From Hoeflea sp. (lineage in GTDB: Bacteria > Pseudomonadota > Alphaproteobacteria > Rhizobiales > Rhizobiaceae): a stretch of DNA of 64,000 nt. Shown here in pieces: positions 1 through 8,368 of the stretch. Location of the stretch: the NCBI GenBank assembly GCA_019084245.1, contig JAHRFE010000036.1:1-64000 (forward strand), given 5' to 3'. Position 1 is the stretch's first letter. Every line of letters starts with the position of its first letter. The position numbers and the translations under genes were made by a program. The notes under the pieces were generated by a model. It worked only from the letters and a program-made list of their open reading frames with translations. It was not told the origin of the DNA and searched no databases.

Positions 1-64
1 ATTTGCCAAGGCAGAAGGGCTCGATGATTTCCCAATGGGCATCGGTTAGGACACGTCTGGTCAA
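1..64 (-). CDS. IS5-family transposase, N-terminal fragment (runs off the left edge)
   Basis: The complement from 64 starts with TTG behind an AAGGAG ribosome-binding site and encodes TRRVLTDAHWEIIEP and a few more residues before the window ends. The pattern 'LTDxxWxxIEP' is the usual N-terminus of IS5-family transposases. No catalytic DDE residues are in view, so activity cannot be judged. Confidence 0.7.
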   Translation of the reverse strand, partial: MTRRVLTDAHWEIIEPFCLGK

Positions 65-137
65 GGTTGCTCTCCTTCGTTTGCAACCTTGAATCAGAAA
101 CTACATCAAATGGGAATCCTGAACGTCAACAGACCCT
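1..137 (-). mobile_element. End of an IS5-family insertion sequence
   Basis: The complement of 120-136 reads GGGTCTGTTGACGTTCA, which looks like the terminal inverted repeat of IS5-family elements (IS427-like). It is followed inward by the start of a transposase gene. The bases at the junction (136-139) are CTAG, a typical target motif for this group. Only this end is inside the window, so the far end, the second inverted repeat and the target duplication cannot be seen. The element lies about 25 bp past the stop of the neighbouring lipoprotein gene and does not interrupt it. Family assignment rests on the inverted repeat plus the first residues of the transposase. Confidence 0.75.
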
Positions 138-163
138 AGTTCGTCCGGCCTTCTTTTTTGGAG

Positions 164-1240
164 TCAGTCGCAGTGGCGATAGCCGCCTTTGCGGGTCCTG
201 AGGTCGAAGTGGAAATGATCCTTGTGGTGCACGTCGCTGCCGGGGCCGAGCACGGTGGTAAAATATTTGCAGCTGTCGGCCCGGATGTTGTTGAGCAGGC
301 TCTTCTCCCGCAATGCGAACAGCCCCGGCTGCCTTACCAGAATGGCCCGCCCATTGTTCAGCGTGATCTTGCCGACATCAATGGCGTTGCCCTTGGCATG
401 CTCTGACATCGCAGCACCGGGTCTGGAATTCATGGTGCGGCAGGAATAGGACGAAAGCTGGTTGATCGAGCGCACACCAGACAGGTAGCGCTTCCGCGCG
501 GCCGGGGCGAGTTCATTCTTGACCCATTGGGCAAAGGCCTCGGTAACCTGACAGTTGAGCTTGGCGGCGGGCTTGATTTCGATCCCGCCCGAGAGCTTGG
601 TCAGTTCCACCGGATAAGGAATGGAGCAGCCCTTGCCGCTGCTGATCGCCGGAAGGTCACGGAACGTGACGCCGAGACGTTTCAGACGCTGGCGGCAGGC
701 CTTCTCCGCTTGAGGCATTCCGCCCGCCCATTGCGGCGTGCTCGCCGGGTTGGTGAAACGGGGCATCAGACCGGCAAGGCGGACGGGTTTCTCCTCGACT
801 TCGACGGGCCGGTCCTCAAGATCAACGGTCCGGGGATCCTGGGCAGATGCGAGAGATGCAGAAGCAAGGCTCGGATTGTCGGTGCCGATACCGGTGACGA
901 CGGGCTGGGCCACATTGCCCTCCGGCAGGGCGGAGGTCATCTGGTAGGTGTCCACGCCATCGCCGACCGGATAGGCCAGCACGTTCTGCAAGGGTGCATC
1001 CGATCCGCCGGGGATAGGGGAAGACGTGGACTGGCTGAACATCGCAGGCCCCGAGGGCGCAAGCGCCATCATCGGCGCGGCAGGCTCGTTGCGAATGATC
1101 GGCGCGGAGGGTTCGATTGCCAGCAGGTCTCCGGGAGGCGACATGTCGCCCGAGCAGCCGGCAATCACGAGCGACGCCCCCAGCGCCAATCCGGGGAGAA
1201 AAGCTCTGATGCGACCGTATCCAGCTACACAAAACAACAT
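164..1240 (-). CDS. Extensin-like C-terminal domain lipoprotein
   Basis: A 358-aa protein with a lipoprotein signal: a hydrophobic stretch ending in LVIAGCSG, with Cys29 as the probable lipidated residue. Residues about 30-160 are low-complexity, Pro/Ala/Ser rich and probably unstructured. Residues about 175-358 match the extensin-like C-terminal domain (PF06904 type) common in alphaproteobacteria. The elements SEHAKGNAIDV and KDHFHFDL resemble the His/Asp and HxH zinc-binding motifs of M15 D,D-peptidases, so a periplasmic role on peptidoglycan is a reasonable inference, not shown. It is monocistronic. An IS5 copy sits immediately downstream. Confidence 0.8.
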   Translation of the reverse strand: MLFCVAGYGRIRAFLPGLALGASLVIAGCSGDMSPPGDLLAIEPSAPIIRNEPAAPMMALAPSGPAMFSQSTSSPIPGGSDAPLQNVLAYPVGDGVDTYQMTSALPEGNVAQPVVTGIGTDNPSLASASLASAQDPRTVDLEDRPVEVEEKPVRLAGLMPRFTNPASTPQWAGGMPQAEKACRQRLKRLGVTFRDLPAISSGKGCSIPYPVELTKLSGGIEIKPAAKLNCQVTEAFAQWVKNELAPAARKRYLSGVRSINQLSSYSCRTMNSRPGAAMSEHAKGNAIDVGKITLNNGRAILVRQPGLFALREKSLLNNIRADSCKYFTTVLGPGSDVHHKDHFHFDLRTRKGGYRHCD

Positions 1241-1458
1241 GGACTGCTCCGATCAAACGCAAAATCAACGTTCAATATCGCATCCAAGGGTAAAGGAAGA
1301 CTGAGTTTGCGCGTTAACGCCTGGGGCAATAGTGGGGCAGACCCGGAGCATATGGGCCGGCTTCACACCGGGCTCCTGTTTCTTCCGCTATCTGATCGTT
1401 CCGGGCTTCAAAACACACCGTCACCCCGTTACACCTATCCGCCAACGAGGAGCAGATC

Positions 1459-1836
1459 ATGGTCAAGCCAACCGGTGAATTGACATTGCGCACGCTGGCG
1501 ATGCCGGCCGACGCCAACGCGGCGGGCGACATTTTCGGCGGCTGGGTGATGGCCCAGATGGATCTCGCCTGCGGCATCCGCGCCGCCGAACGGGCACGGG
1601 GGCGCGTCGTCACCGCCGCGGTCAACGAGATGTCCTTCGCCATGCCGGTGAAGATCGGTGACACGCTGTGCATCTATACCGATATCGTCAAGGTCGGCCG
1701 CACCTCGATGACGCTCCTGGTCGAAGCCTGGGCGCAGCGCTATCTGTCGCCACAGATGGACAAGGTCACGAACGCGCTGTTCGTCATGGTGGCGCTCGAC
1801 GCCAACAGCAAGCCCACGCCGCTGCCGGCCGAATAA
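1459..1836 (+). CDS. Acyl-CoA thioesterase, YciA-like hotdog protein
   Basis: A 125-aa single hotdog domain. The N-terminal block LRTLAMPADANAAGDIFGGW is the hallmark of the YciA/BACH acyl-CoA thioesterase family; the Asn-Ala-x-Gly-Asp-Ile-Phe-Gly-Gly segment carries the conserved Asp and the CoA-site glycines. These enzymes hydrolyse a broad range of acyl-CoAs in the cytoplasm. The start is supported by GAGGAG about 9 bp upstream. It converges on the methyltransferase gene with a 2-bp gap. The physiological substrate cannot be told from the sequence. Confidence 0.88.
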   Translation: MVKPTGELTLRTLAMPADANAAGDIFGGWVMAQMDLACGIRAAERARGRVVTAAVNEMSFAMPVKIGDTLCIYTDIVKVGRTSMTLLVEAWAQRYLSPQMDKVTNALFVMVALDANSKPTPLPAE

Positions 1837-1838
1837 GG

Positions 1839-2648
1839 TCAGGCAGTCTTGCCCTTCATCTCATAAAGAAACAGCCGTGTCTTGCGCCGGTCCGGCAGTT
1901 CCCAGATCTCGTCGGCCTCGACATCAGGGACCGCAAAACTGTTGGACACCAGCAGGCTGCCCGCCTTCATCTCGCGCCGCGCCTTGTCGTACAGCGCGGG
2001 CATCGGCTCGGGCGACAAGAAGACGTAGACAATTTCCTCGCCTGAAACGTCCGCAACCCAGATGTCCTGCCGCAGGATCCGGCCGCGACGCGTAAGCTTC
2101 GACAGAAGCACCGACACCAGCCAGACCATCGGCGCCGATTCGACGCCGCGGGCGAACCGGCCATCGCCATCGAGCCGCCGCACCACCCCGCCAAGGCCGG
2201 AGCCGAGATCGACAAAGCGTGTCGCGCCGCGTTGCTGCATCAGAGACAACAGCGCCTCGGTGGTCCGGCTGTTGCTGAGATAGAGCGGCACCCGCTCGCG
2301 CGCGGTGTTGGAGAAGACAAGATAGAGCACCAGAAAGGCGATACCGAACGGCCAGGCGGGCAACTTGCCGGCTTGAAGCGCCAGGGCCATCGCCGCCGGG
2401 AAAAAGAGGCTGATCCACACCCACCAGACCGGCAGCCCCAACAGCCTGGTCACCAGCGCCGCCCCCGCGCACTGCACCCCAAGCGAGGTCCAGAACAGCA
2501 CTCTGGAATCGAGTACGCCAATCAGCGCGAGCCGCATGCAGATCACGATCACGCCGGCCACGAGCTGGGCAAGGACCGCGCCGAGGATCGGATAGGCCCG
2601 AACTGCGCGCAGGGCGCGTGCAGGCAAGTGGGTGTCCGGTTTCGTCAC
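1839..2648 (-). CDS. Membrane-anchored SAM-dependent methyltransferase-like protein
   Basis: 269 aa. Residues about 20-120 contain three to four hydrophobic segments. From about residue 125 a class I methyltransferase core follows, with the glycine-rich motif I FVDLGSGLGG at about 144-153, then an acidic residue after strand 2 (RGVES). The substrate is unknown. The start lies 4 bp after the dusA stop, so the two are probably cotranscribed. The N-terminal membrane part is unusual for small-molecule methyltransferases and suggests a membrane or lipid substrate, which is inference only. Confidence 0.65.
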   Translation of the reverse strand: MTKPDTHLPARALRAVRAYPILGAVLAQLVAGVIVICMRLALIGVLDSRVLFWTSLGVQCAGAALVTRLLGLPVWWVWISLFFPAAMALALQAGKLPAWPFGIAFLVLYLVFSNTARERVPLYLSNSRTTEALLSLMQQRGATRFVDLGSGLGGVVRRLDGDGRFARGVESAPMVWLVSVLLSKLTRRGRILRQDIWVADVSGEEIVYVFLSPEPMPALYDKARREMKAGSLLVSNSFAVPDVEADEIWELPDRRKTRLFLYEMKGKTA

Positions 2649-2652
2649 GGGA

Positions 2653-3660
2653 TCACGCGGCCACGGTCAGATCGGAAAAATCAATCTCGGCGAAGGCCGC
2701 CGCGATCACCTCGGGTCCCGCCCCCGGACGCACCGCATCGGTCGACAGGATCTGCCTGAACCGGCGCGCGCCGCGAACCCCCTGGAACAGCCCGACCATG
2801 TGCCGTGTGACATGACCAAGCCGTCCACCCGAGGCCATGTGGTTCGCGGCGTAGTCCATCATCGTGTCACGGACCGCCTCCCAATCCACGTCGGGCACAT
2901 CCATGCCGTATAGTGTCCGGTCAACCTCGCTCAGCAGCGCCGCATTGTGATAGGCAGCGCGGCCCAGCATCACGCCATCGACATGACTCAAATGCTCAAG
3001 CGCTTGATTCAGATCGGTAATACCGCCATTTATCCCGATGAAAACAGTGGGAAATTCGCGCTTCAGGCGATACACGAGATCATAGTCGAGCGGCGGGATA
3101 TCGCGGTTTTCCTTGGGCGACAGGCCTTCGAGCCAGGCCTTGCGGGCATGCACCCACACCGCGTCGGCGCCTGCCGCGACGACAGCATGGGCCAGATCGC
3201 GCAGCGCGATTTCGGGGTCCTGGTCATCGACGCCGATGCGGCACTTGACCGTGACCGGGACATCCGAGACCACCTTCATCGCCGCCACGCAGGCGCCGAC
3301 CAGGTCAGGCTCGCGCATCAGGCAGGCGCCGAACGCGCCCGATTGCACCCGGTCGGACGGACAGCCGACATTGAGATTGATCTCATCATAGCCGAAGGAT
3401 GCCGCGAGCCGCACGGCCTCCGCGAGCTTTGCAGGCTCCGATCCGCCCAATTGCAGCGCCACCGGATGCTCGGCCTGATCAAAGCCAAGCAGCCGGTCGC
3501 GATCGCCATGAATGATCCCGTCCGCCACCACCATCTCGGTGTAGAGCAGCGCACGCCGCGACAATTGCCGATGAAAGAACCGGCAATGCCTGTCCGTCCA
3601 GTCGATCATGGGGGCAACGGCGAATGTCTTGTTCTGTGTGTTCAACATGGCCTTCCGCAT
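2653..3660 (-). CDS. dusA: tRNA-dihydrouridine synthase A
   Basis: FMN-dependent enzyme that reduces uridine to dihydrouridine in the tRNA D-loop. Visible family features: the N-terminal FAVAPMIDWTDRHCR, the substrate-binding YTEMV, LQLGGS, and NLNVGCPSDRVQSGAFGACL, which contains the catalytic Cys. This matches the DusA branch, not DusB or DusC. In-frame ATGs exist at 3696, 3660 and 3648 and none has a strong ribosome-binding site; homology begins just after the third, so 3660 is a compromise. It is divergent from hmgA with a 302-bp gap and is followed closely by the methyltransferase gene. Confidence 0.9.
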   Translation of the reverse strand: MRKAMLNTQNKTFAVAPMIDWTDRHCRFFHRQLSRRALLYTEMVVADGIIHGDRDRLLGFDQAEHPVALQLGGSEPAKLAEAVRLAASFGYDEINLNVGCPSDRVQSGAFGACLMREPDLVGACVAAMKVVSDVPVTVKCRIGVDDQDPEIALRDLAHAVVAAGADAVWVHARKAWLEGLSPKENRDIPPLDYDLVYRLKREFPTVFIGINGGITDLNQALEHLSHVDGVMLGRAAYHNAALLSEVDRTLYGMDVPDVDWEAVRDTMMDYAANHMASGGRLGHVTRHMVGLFQGVRGARRFRQILSTDAVRPGAGPEVIAAAFAEIDFSDLTVAA

Positions 3661-3886
3661 TTGGGTCCGCCCACTCTTGAAGGCGCAAGACCTCAATCGG
3701 GCGGGACTGCGCGGCTGTCTACCTTATTTCCTGCAATCTTGCACCGCTTTTCACGATTGAGCCTAGGGACCGACATTCCCCCAGACCGGCCGTCGGCCTC
3801 GACCGTCAGCACGTCCCGCGCGACCGGGAGCGCAGGCAGGTGGTCGACTGCCGGACCCAAATCACCGCCCAATCGCAGCAAACACC

Positions 3887-3915
3887 TTGACATCGTTGCG
3901 ATTGCAACTAATTCT
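3887..3915 (+). promoter_or_regulatory. Putative hmgA promoter with embedded dyad operator
   Basis: A TTGACA -35 hexamer at 3887-3892 is followed by a weak AT-rich -10 (around 3909-3915). Between them lies a perfect dyad, GTTGC-GATT-GCAAC, at 3895-3908. A palindrome between -35 and -10 is a typical repressor site. No regulator gene lies beside it. The rest of the 3661-3962 gap shows no gene; it must also contain the dusA promoter, which I could not place. Confidence 0.5.
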
Positions 3916-3962
3916 GGCGCGGCCGGACCGCAGCGTTGCGGCAGCCCAGAGGAGACCTTGCC

Positions 3963-5333
3963 ATGACCAGCCCTGCCCTGCCGAAAGGATTGATCCGCGC
4001 CGTGGACACCACGGGAACGATGCCGGGTTACATGCCCGGGTTCGGCAATGATTTCGAGACCGAGGCGCTGCCCGGCGCCCTGCCGCAGGGCCGAAATTCG
4101 CCCCAGAAATGCAATTACGGGCTTTATGGCGAACAGCTCTCCGGCACCGCCTTTACCGCGCCGAGCCACCAGAACGAGCGGACCTGGTGCTACCGCATCC
4201 GCCCTTCGGTGAAGCATTCCGGCCGCTACGAGAAGATCGACCTGCCCTACTGGAGGTCGGCGCCGAATGTCGATCCGGACGTCATTTCCCTCGGCCAGTA
4301 CCGCTGGGATCCGGTCCCCCATTCCGACGCGCCGCTCACCTGGCTTACGGGCATGCGCACCATGACGACTGCGGGCGACGTCAACACCCAGGTCGGCATG
4401 GCGAGCCATATCTACCTTGTCACCCAATCCATGGTGGACGCCTATTTCTATTCCGCCGACAGCGAACTGCTGATCGTTCCCCAGGAAGGCCGCCTGCGCT
4501 TTTGCACCGAATTGGGCGTGATCGATCTCGAGCCCAGCGAGATCGCCATCATTCCGCGCGGCCTGGTCTACCGGGTCGAACTCCTCGACGGTCCGGCGCG
4601 CGGCTTTGTCTGCGAGAATTACGGCCAGAAGTTCGAGCTGCCCGGCCGCGGTCCGATCGGCGCCAACTGCATGGCCAACCGCCGCGATTTCAAGACGCCG
4701 GTGGCTGCCTTCGAGGATCGCGAGGTTGCTTCCGTGCTGACCATCAAGTGGTGCGGCCAGTTCCATGAGACCCGCATCGGCCATTCGCCGCTCGACGTCG
4801 TCGCCTGGCACGGCAATTACGCGCCGGTGAAATACGACATGCGCAACTACTGCCCGATCGGCGCGATCCTGTTCGACCATCCCGATCCGTCGATCTTCAC
4901 CGTGCTGACCGCACCCTCGGGCGTGCCGGGGACGGCGAACATCGACTTCGTGCTGTTTCGCGAGCGCTGGATGACCATGGAGGACACCTTCCGCCCGCCC
5001 TGGTACCACAAGAACATCATGTCCGAACTGATGGGCAATATCTATGGCGAGTATGACGCCAAGCCCAACGGCTTCGCCCCGGGCGGCATCAGCCTGCACA
5101 ACATGATGCTGCCGCACGGGCCTGACAACGAGGCCTTCGAGAAGGCCACCCACACCGAGCTCATGCCCAACAAGCTCGACAACACCATGTCGTTCATGTT
5201 CGAAACCCGGTTCCCGCAGCATCTGACGACGTTTGCGGCCAAGGAAGCGCCCTTGCAGGACGACTATATCGACTGCTGGGACAGCCTGGAAAAGCATTTC
5301 GACGGAACCATCGAAGGCAACTGGGACAAATAG
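3963..5333 (+). CDS. hmgA: Homogentisate 1,2-dioxygenase
   Basis: 456 aa, typical for the family. It opens the ring of homogentisate to maleylacetoacetate using Fe(II), the central step of tyrosine and phenylacetate-type catabolism. Family signatures: [20 protein letters not shown] near the N-terminus, the cupin core, and the C-terminal [18 protein letters not shown] and [14 protein letters not shown], which hold the iron-binding His/Glu residues. The chosen ATG has GAGGAGA 7-8 bp upstream; a longer reading from 3936 lacks this. It is the first gene of a four-gene operon, under the dyad-containing promoter at 3887-3915. Confidence 0.97.
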   Translation: MTSPALPKGLIRAVDTTGTMPGYMPGFGNDFETEALPGALPQGRNSPQKCNYGLYGEQLSGTAFTAPSHQNERTWCYRIRPSVKHSGRYEKIDLPYWRSAPNVDPDVISLGQYRWDPVPHSDAPLTWLTGMRTMTTAGDVNTQVGMASHIYLVTQSMVDAYFYSADSELLIVPQEGRLRFCTELGVIDLEPSEIAIIPRGLVYRVELLDGPARGFVCENYGQKFELPGRGPIGANCMANRRDFKTPVAAFEDREVASVLTIKWCGQFHETRIGHSPLDVVAWHGNYAPVKYDMRNYCPIGAILFDHPDPSIFTVLTAPSGVPGTANIDFVLFRERWMTMEDTFRPPWYHKNIMSELMGNIYGEYDAKPNGFAPGGISLHNMMLPHGPDNEAFEKATHTELMPNKLDNTMSFMFETRFPQHLTTFAAKEAPLQDDYIDCWDSLEKHFDGTIEGNWDK

Positions 5334-5465
5334 GCTGGCGGCGCGGCGAGCCCAGAGCCTGCGCGGTTCAGCGCAAACTACAATTCGTAATTCAGCGACC
5401 GCAGCGGCACGATCCGGACTGCGGTCGAACTGCCCGAACGGGCGCAACAACATTGAGGAAATAAC

Positions 5466-6416
5466 ATGGCCAAGGCATTCGCATCGCAAGGCGACATGGA
5501 AGACAAGAAGATCAGCTTCACGAAGATCGGCGAAGGCCTTTACGCCTTCACCGCCGAAGGCGATCCCAACACCGGCGTGATCATCGGCGACGACAGCGTC
5601 ATGATCGTCGAGGCGCAAGCCACACCGCGGCTCGCGCGCAAGGTGATCGACTGCGTCCGCTCGGTCACCGACAAGCCGATCAGCCATGTGGTGCTGACCC
5701 ATTACCACGCCGTCCGCGTGCTCGGCGCCTCCGCCTATGGCGCGCGCGAGATCATCATGTCCGACACGGCAGCCGCCATGGTCGAGGAGCGCGGACAGGA
5801 GGACTGGGACAGCGAGTTCGGCCGCTTCCCCCGCCTGTTCCAGGGCCATGAGGAAATCCCCGGCCTGACCCGGCCGACCACCACCTTCTCGGAACAGATG
5901 ACGGTCTATCTCGGCAAGCGCCGCGTCGACATCATGAAGCTCGGCCGCGCCCATACCGCCGGCGACGCGGTCATCTGGGTGCCCGATGAGGAGGTGATGT
6001 TCACCGGCGACATCGTCGAATATCATTCCGCCTGCTATTGCGGCGACGGGCATTTCTCCGACTGGGCCGAAACGCTGGCCAACATCGCGGCTTTCGAGCC
6101 CAAGAGCATTGCGCCCGGCCGCGGCGACGCGCTGGTGGGCGAGGAGATGGTCGCCAAGGCGCTCGCCGCCACCGCCGATTTCGTCGAGAGCACCTACAAG
6201 CCGGTGGTGCGCATCGTGGCGCGTGGCGGCACTCTCAAGGAAGCCTGGGACGCGGTGCGCGCCGCCTGCGACCCGAAATTCTCCGACTATGCGATCTACG
6301 AGCACTGCCTGCCGTTCAACGTCGCCCGCGCCTATGACGAGGCCCGCGGCATCGACACGCCGCGGATCTGGACGGCTGAACGCGACAAGGCCATGTGGGA
6401 AGCGCTTCAGGGCTGA
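5466..6416 (+). CDS. MBL-fold metallo-hydrolase-like protein of the homogentisate operon
   Basis: 316 aa with a metallo-beta-lactamase fold: strand-turn IVEAQATPR, then LTHYHAVRVLGA (His79-x-His81), GRAHTAGD and FTGDIVEY. The standard HxHxDH motif here reads H-Y-H-A-V-R, so the second-metal ligands Asp and His are replaced by Val83 and Arg84, and the usual GHG near the C-terminal side reads GRG. The protein may bind one metal or have a different activity. It sits between hmgA and the flavoprotein gene, with a good GAGGAA ribosome-binding site, so a role in aromatic catabolism is likely, but the reaction is unknown. Confidence 0.75.
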   Translation: MAKAFASQGDMEDKKISFTKIGEGLYAFTAEGDPNTGVIIGDDSVMIVEAQATPRLARKVIDCVRSVTDKPISHVVLTHYHAVRVLGASAYGAREIIMSDTAAAMVEERGQEDWDSEFGRFPRLFQGHEEIPGLTRPTTTFSEQMTVYLGKRRVDIMKLGRAHTAGDAVIWVPDEEVMFTGDIVEYHSACYCGDGHFSDWAETLANIAAFEPKSIAPGRGDALVGEEMVAKALAATADFVESTYKPVVRIVARGGTLKEAWDAVRAACDPKFSDYAIYEHCLPFNVARAYDEARGIDTPRIWTAERDKAMWEALQG

Positions 6417-6441
6417 CACATTCTCTGGGAGGAGGACACCC

Positions 6442-8067
6442 ATGCTGCAGGATCGCTACTCGCTGGCCTTCAGGCTGTATCCCTATCAGCGCTCCGCCGA
6501 TCAGGACGCACCCACCCCTGTCCGCCATCCCGTGGTGGTCGGCGGCGGCGGGCCGATCGGTCTGGCCATGGCGCTGGATCTCGGACGCCAGGGCATTCCT
6601 GTCGTCGTGCTCGACGATCACGAAGGCATAGGCCAGGGCAGCCGGGCCATCTGCTTCTCCAAGCGGTCCCTGGAGATTGCCGACCGCTATGGCTGCGGCG
6701 ATGCCATGCTCGAGAAAGGCGTGGTCTGGAATGTCGGCAAGGTCTTCCATGACGACCGGCAGGTGTTCGAGTTCAACCTGCTGCCCGAGCAGGGCCACAA
6801 GTACCCGGCCTTCATCAATCTGCAGCAGCCCTATTTCGAGCGCTTCCTGTTCGAGCAGATCGAGGCCGAGCGCGCCAGGGGCGCGCCGATCGAGATCCGC
6901 GGCCGGAACCGCATCGATGCGGTCGAGGACAAGGGAAACGGGGTGGAATTGACCGTCATGACGCCGGACGGCCCCTACACGCTTCAAGCCGACTGGCTGA
7001 TTGCCTGCGACGGAGCCAATTCCCCGATCCGCGGCATGCTCGGCCTCGATTTCGAGGGAAGGGTGTTTCAGGACAGCTTTCTCATTGCCGACATCACCAT
7101 GAAATCGGCGAGTTTTCCAACCGAGCGCTGGTTCTGGTTCGAGCCCTGGTTCAAATCAGGCGCCTCGACGCTGCTGCACAAGCAGCCCGACGACGTGTGG
7201 CGGGTGGACTTCCAGATCGGCTGGGACATCGACCGCAAGGAAGAGATGAAGCCCGAGAACATCCGCAGGCGGCTCGACGCCATGCTCGGTGCCGACGTCG
7301 AGTACGACATTGTCTGGTCGTCGATCTACACGTTCCAGTGCCGGCGGATGCGCAAATTCCACCACGACCGCGTGATCTTCGCGGGCGATTCGGCCCATCA
7401 GGTCTCACCCTTCGGCGCGCGCGGCGCCAATTCCGGCATGCAGGATGTCGACAATCTCGGCTGGAAGCTGGGCCTGGTGATCAAGGGCCAAGCCCCCGGA
7501 ACGCTGATCGACAGCTACAACGAGGAGCGCATCCACGGCGCCGACGAGAACATCTTGAACTCGACCCGGGCGACCGATTTCATCACGCCGAAGTCGAAGA
7601 CCAGCCACGTCTTCCGCAATGCCGTGCTGGATCTGGCCGAAGATCTGCCTTTCGCCCGCAGCCTGGTAAATTCCGGCCGCCTCTCGGTGCCCTGCACCTA
7701 TGACGGGCTTTCGCTCAACGGCCCTGACCAGCTCAAAGGCGGGCCGGCGCGCACCAGACCCGGCAGCGCCTGTCCCGACGTTCCGCTGGAGGACGGCTAT
7801 CTCCTCAATCGTCTCGGCGACGGCTTTGTTTTCCTCACAATCGACGCGGATGCACCCGAGAGTATCGAGGACGACGGGATGACCGCCCGACATGTTGCGC
7901 TCACAACAATGGACGACCCGAGCGGCGCCCTCGCCGAGCGCTATCTCGGCACGGCCAAATCCGCCGTCTACCTCATCCGTCCCGACCAGCATGTCGCAGC
8001 ACGTTGGGATCACTTTGATGACGCCGCCCTGCGCAAGGCCCTGCGCAAAGCCCGCGGAAAGGACTGA
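6442..8067 (+). CDS. FAD-dependent aromatic hydroxylase, MhaA/MhpA-like
   Basis: 541-aa class A flavoprotein monooxygenase. The FAD-binding GGGGPIGLAMALDLGRQG begins at residue 34; the second FAD motif GDSAHQVSPFGARGANSG lies at about residues 314-331, and PHBH/MhpA-like sequence continues throughout. The start has GGAGGAGGA upstream; a much longer frame upstream is overlap with the MBL gene. In Pseudomonas putida, 3-hydroxyphenylacetate 6-hydroxylase is a flavoprotein of this size plus a very small coupling protein and makes homogentisate. The same layout here (hmgA upstream, 65-aa gene 2 bp downstream) suggests that function, but MhpA-type substrates are not excluded. Confidence 0.8.
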   Translation: MLQDRYSLAFRLYPYQRSADQDAPTPVRHPVVVGGGGPIGLAMALDLGRQGIPVVVLDDHEGIGQGSRAICFSKRSLEIADRYGCGDAMLEKGVVWNVGKVFHDDRQVFEFNLLPEQGHKYPAFINLQQPYFERFLFEQIEAERARGAPIEIRGRNRIDAVEDKGNGVELTVMTPDGPYTLQADWLIACDGANSPIRGMLGLDFEGRVFQDSFLIADITMKSASFPTERWFWFEPWFKSGASTLLHKQPDDVWRVDFQIGWDIDRKEEMKPENIRRRLDAMLGADVEYDIVWSSIYTFQCRRMRKFHHDRVIFAGDSAHQVSPFGARGANSGMQDVDNLGWKLGLVIKGQAPGTLIDSYNEERIHGADENILNSTRATDFITPKSKTSHVFRNAVLDLAEDLPFARSLVNSGRLSVPCTYDGLSLNGPDQLKGGPARTRPGSACPDVPLEDGYLLNRLGDGFVFLTIDADAPESIEDDGMTARHVALTTMDDPSGALAERYLGTAKSAVYLIRPDQHVAARWDHFDDAALRKALRKARGKD

Positions 8068-8069
8068 CC

Positions 8070-8267
8070 ATGGCAAAGCTCGTCACATCATTGAACATTG
8101 TCGCCCCTGACGACTTCTACGAAAGACTGATCCGCACCCATGAGGGCCTGTCGGACGATGAAAGCGCCGCGCTCAACGCGAGGCTGATCCTGATCCTTGC
8201 CAATCATGTCGGCGACGCCGAGGTGTTGAACGAGGCCCTGGAGACCGCCCGCAAGGCAGCGCGCTGA
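8070..8267 (+). CDS. DUF2783-family small protein, possible coupling subunit of the hydroxylase
   Basis: 65 aa, mostly helical and acidic (DDFYERLIRTHEGLSDDESA), starting 2 bp after the flavoprotein stop. It resembles DUF2783 proteins. Its size and position match the small coupling protein (MhaB) of the two-component 3-hydroxyphenylacetate hydroxylase. The biochemical role is inferred from that context, not from a motif. Confidence 0.75.
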   Translation: MAKLVTSLNIVAPDDFYERLIRTHEGLSDDESAALNARLILILANHVGDAEVLNEALETARKAAR

Positions 8268-8368
8268 CGGCGCACCCAGGCGGATCCACGCGTGAGCATC
8301 GCTGCTGACATGATGCTTTCGCGCGGCTATGCTGCCGCATCACCGTCGGGACCGAGGCACGCTGCACC

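Noticed and set aside
3693..6443. A 916-codon open frame on the minus strand opposite hmgA and the MBL gene
   Set aside because: It is the antisense of two well-identified genes, has no known motifs and the His/Arg/Gly-rich composition typical of antisense frames in GC-rich DNA.
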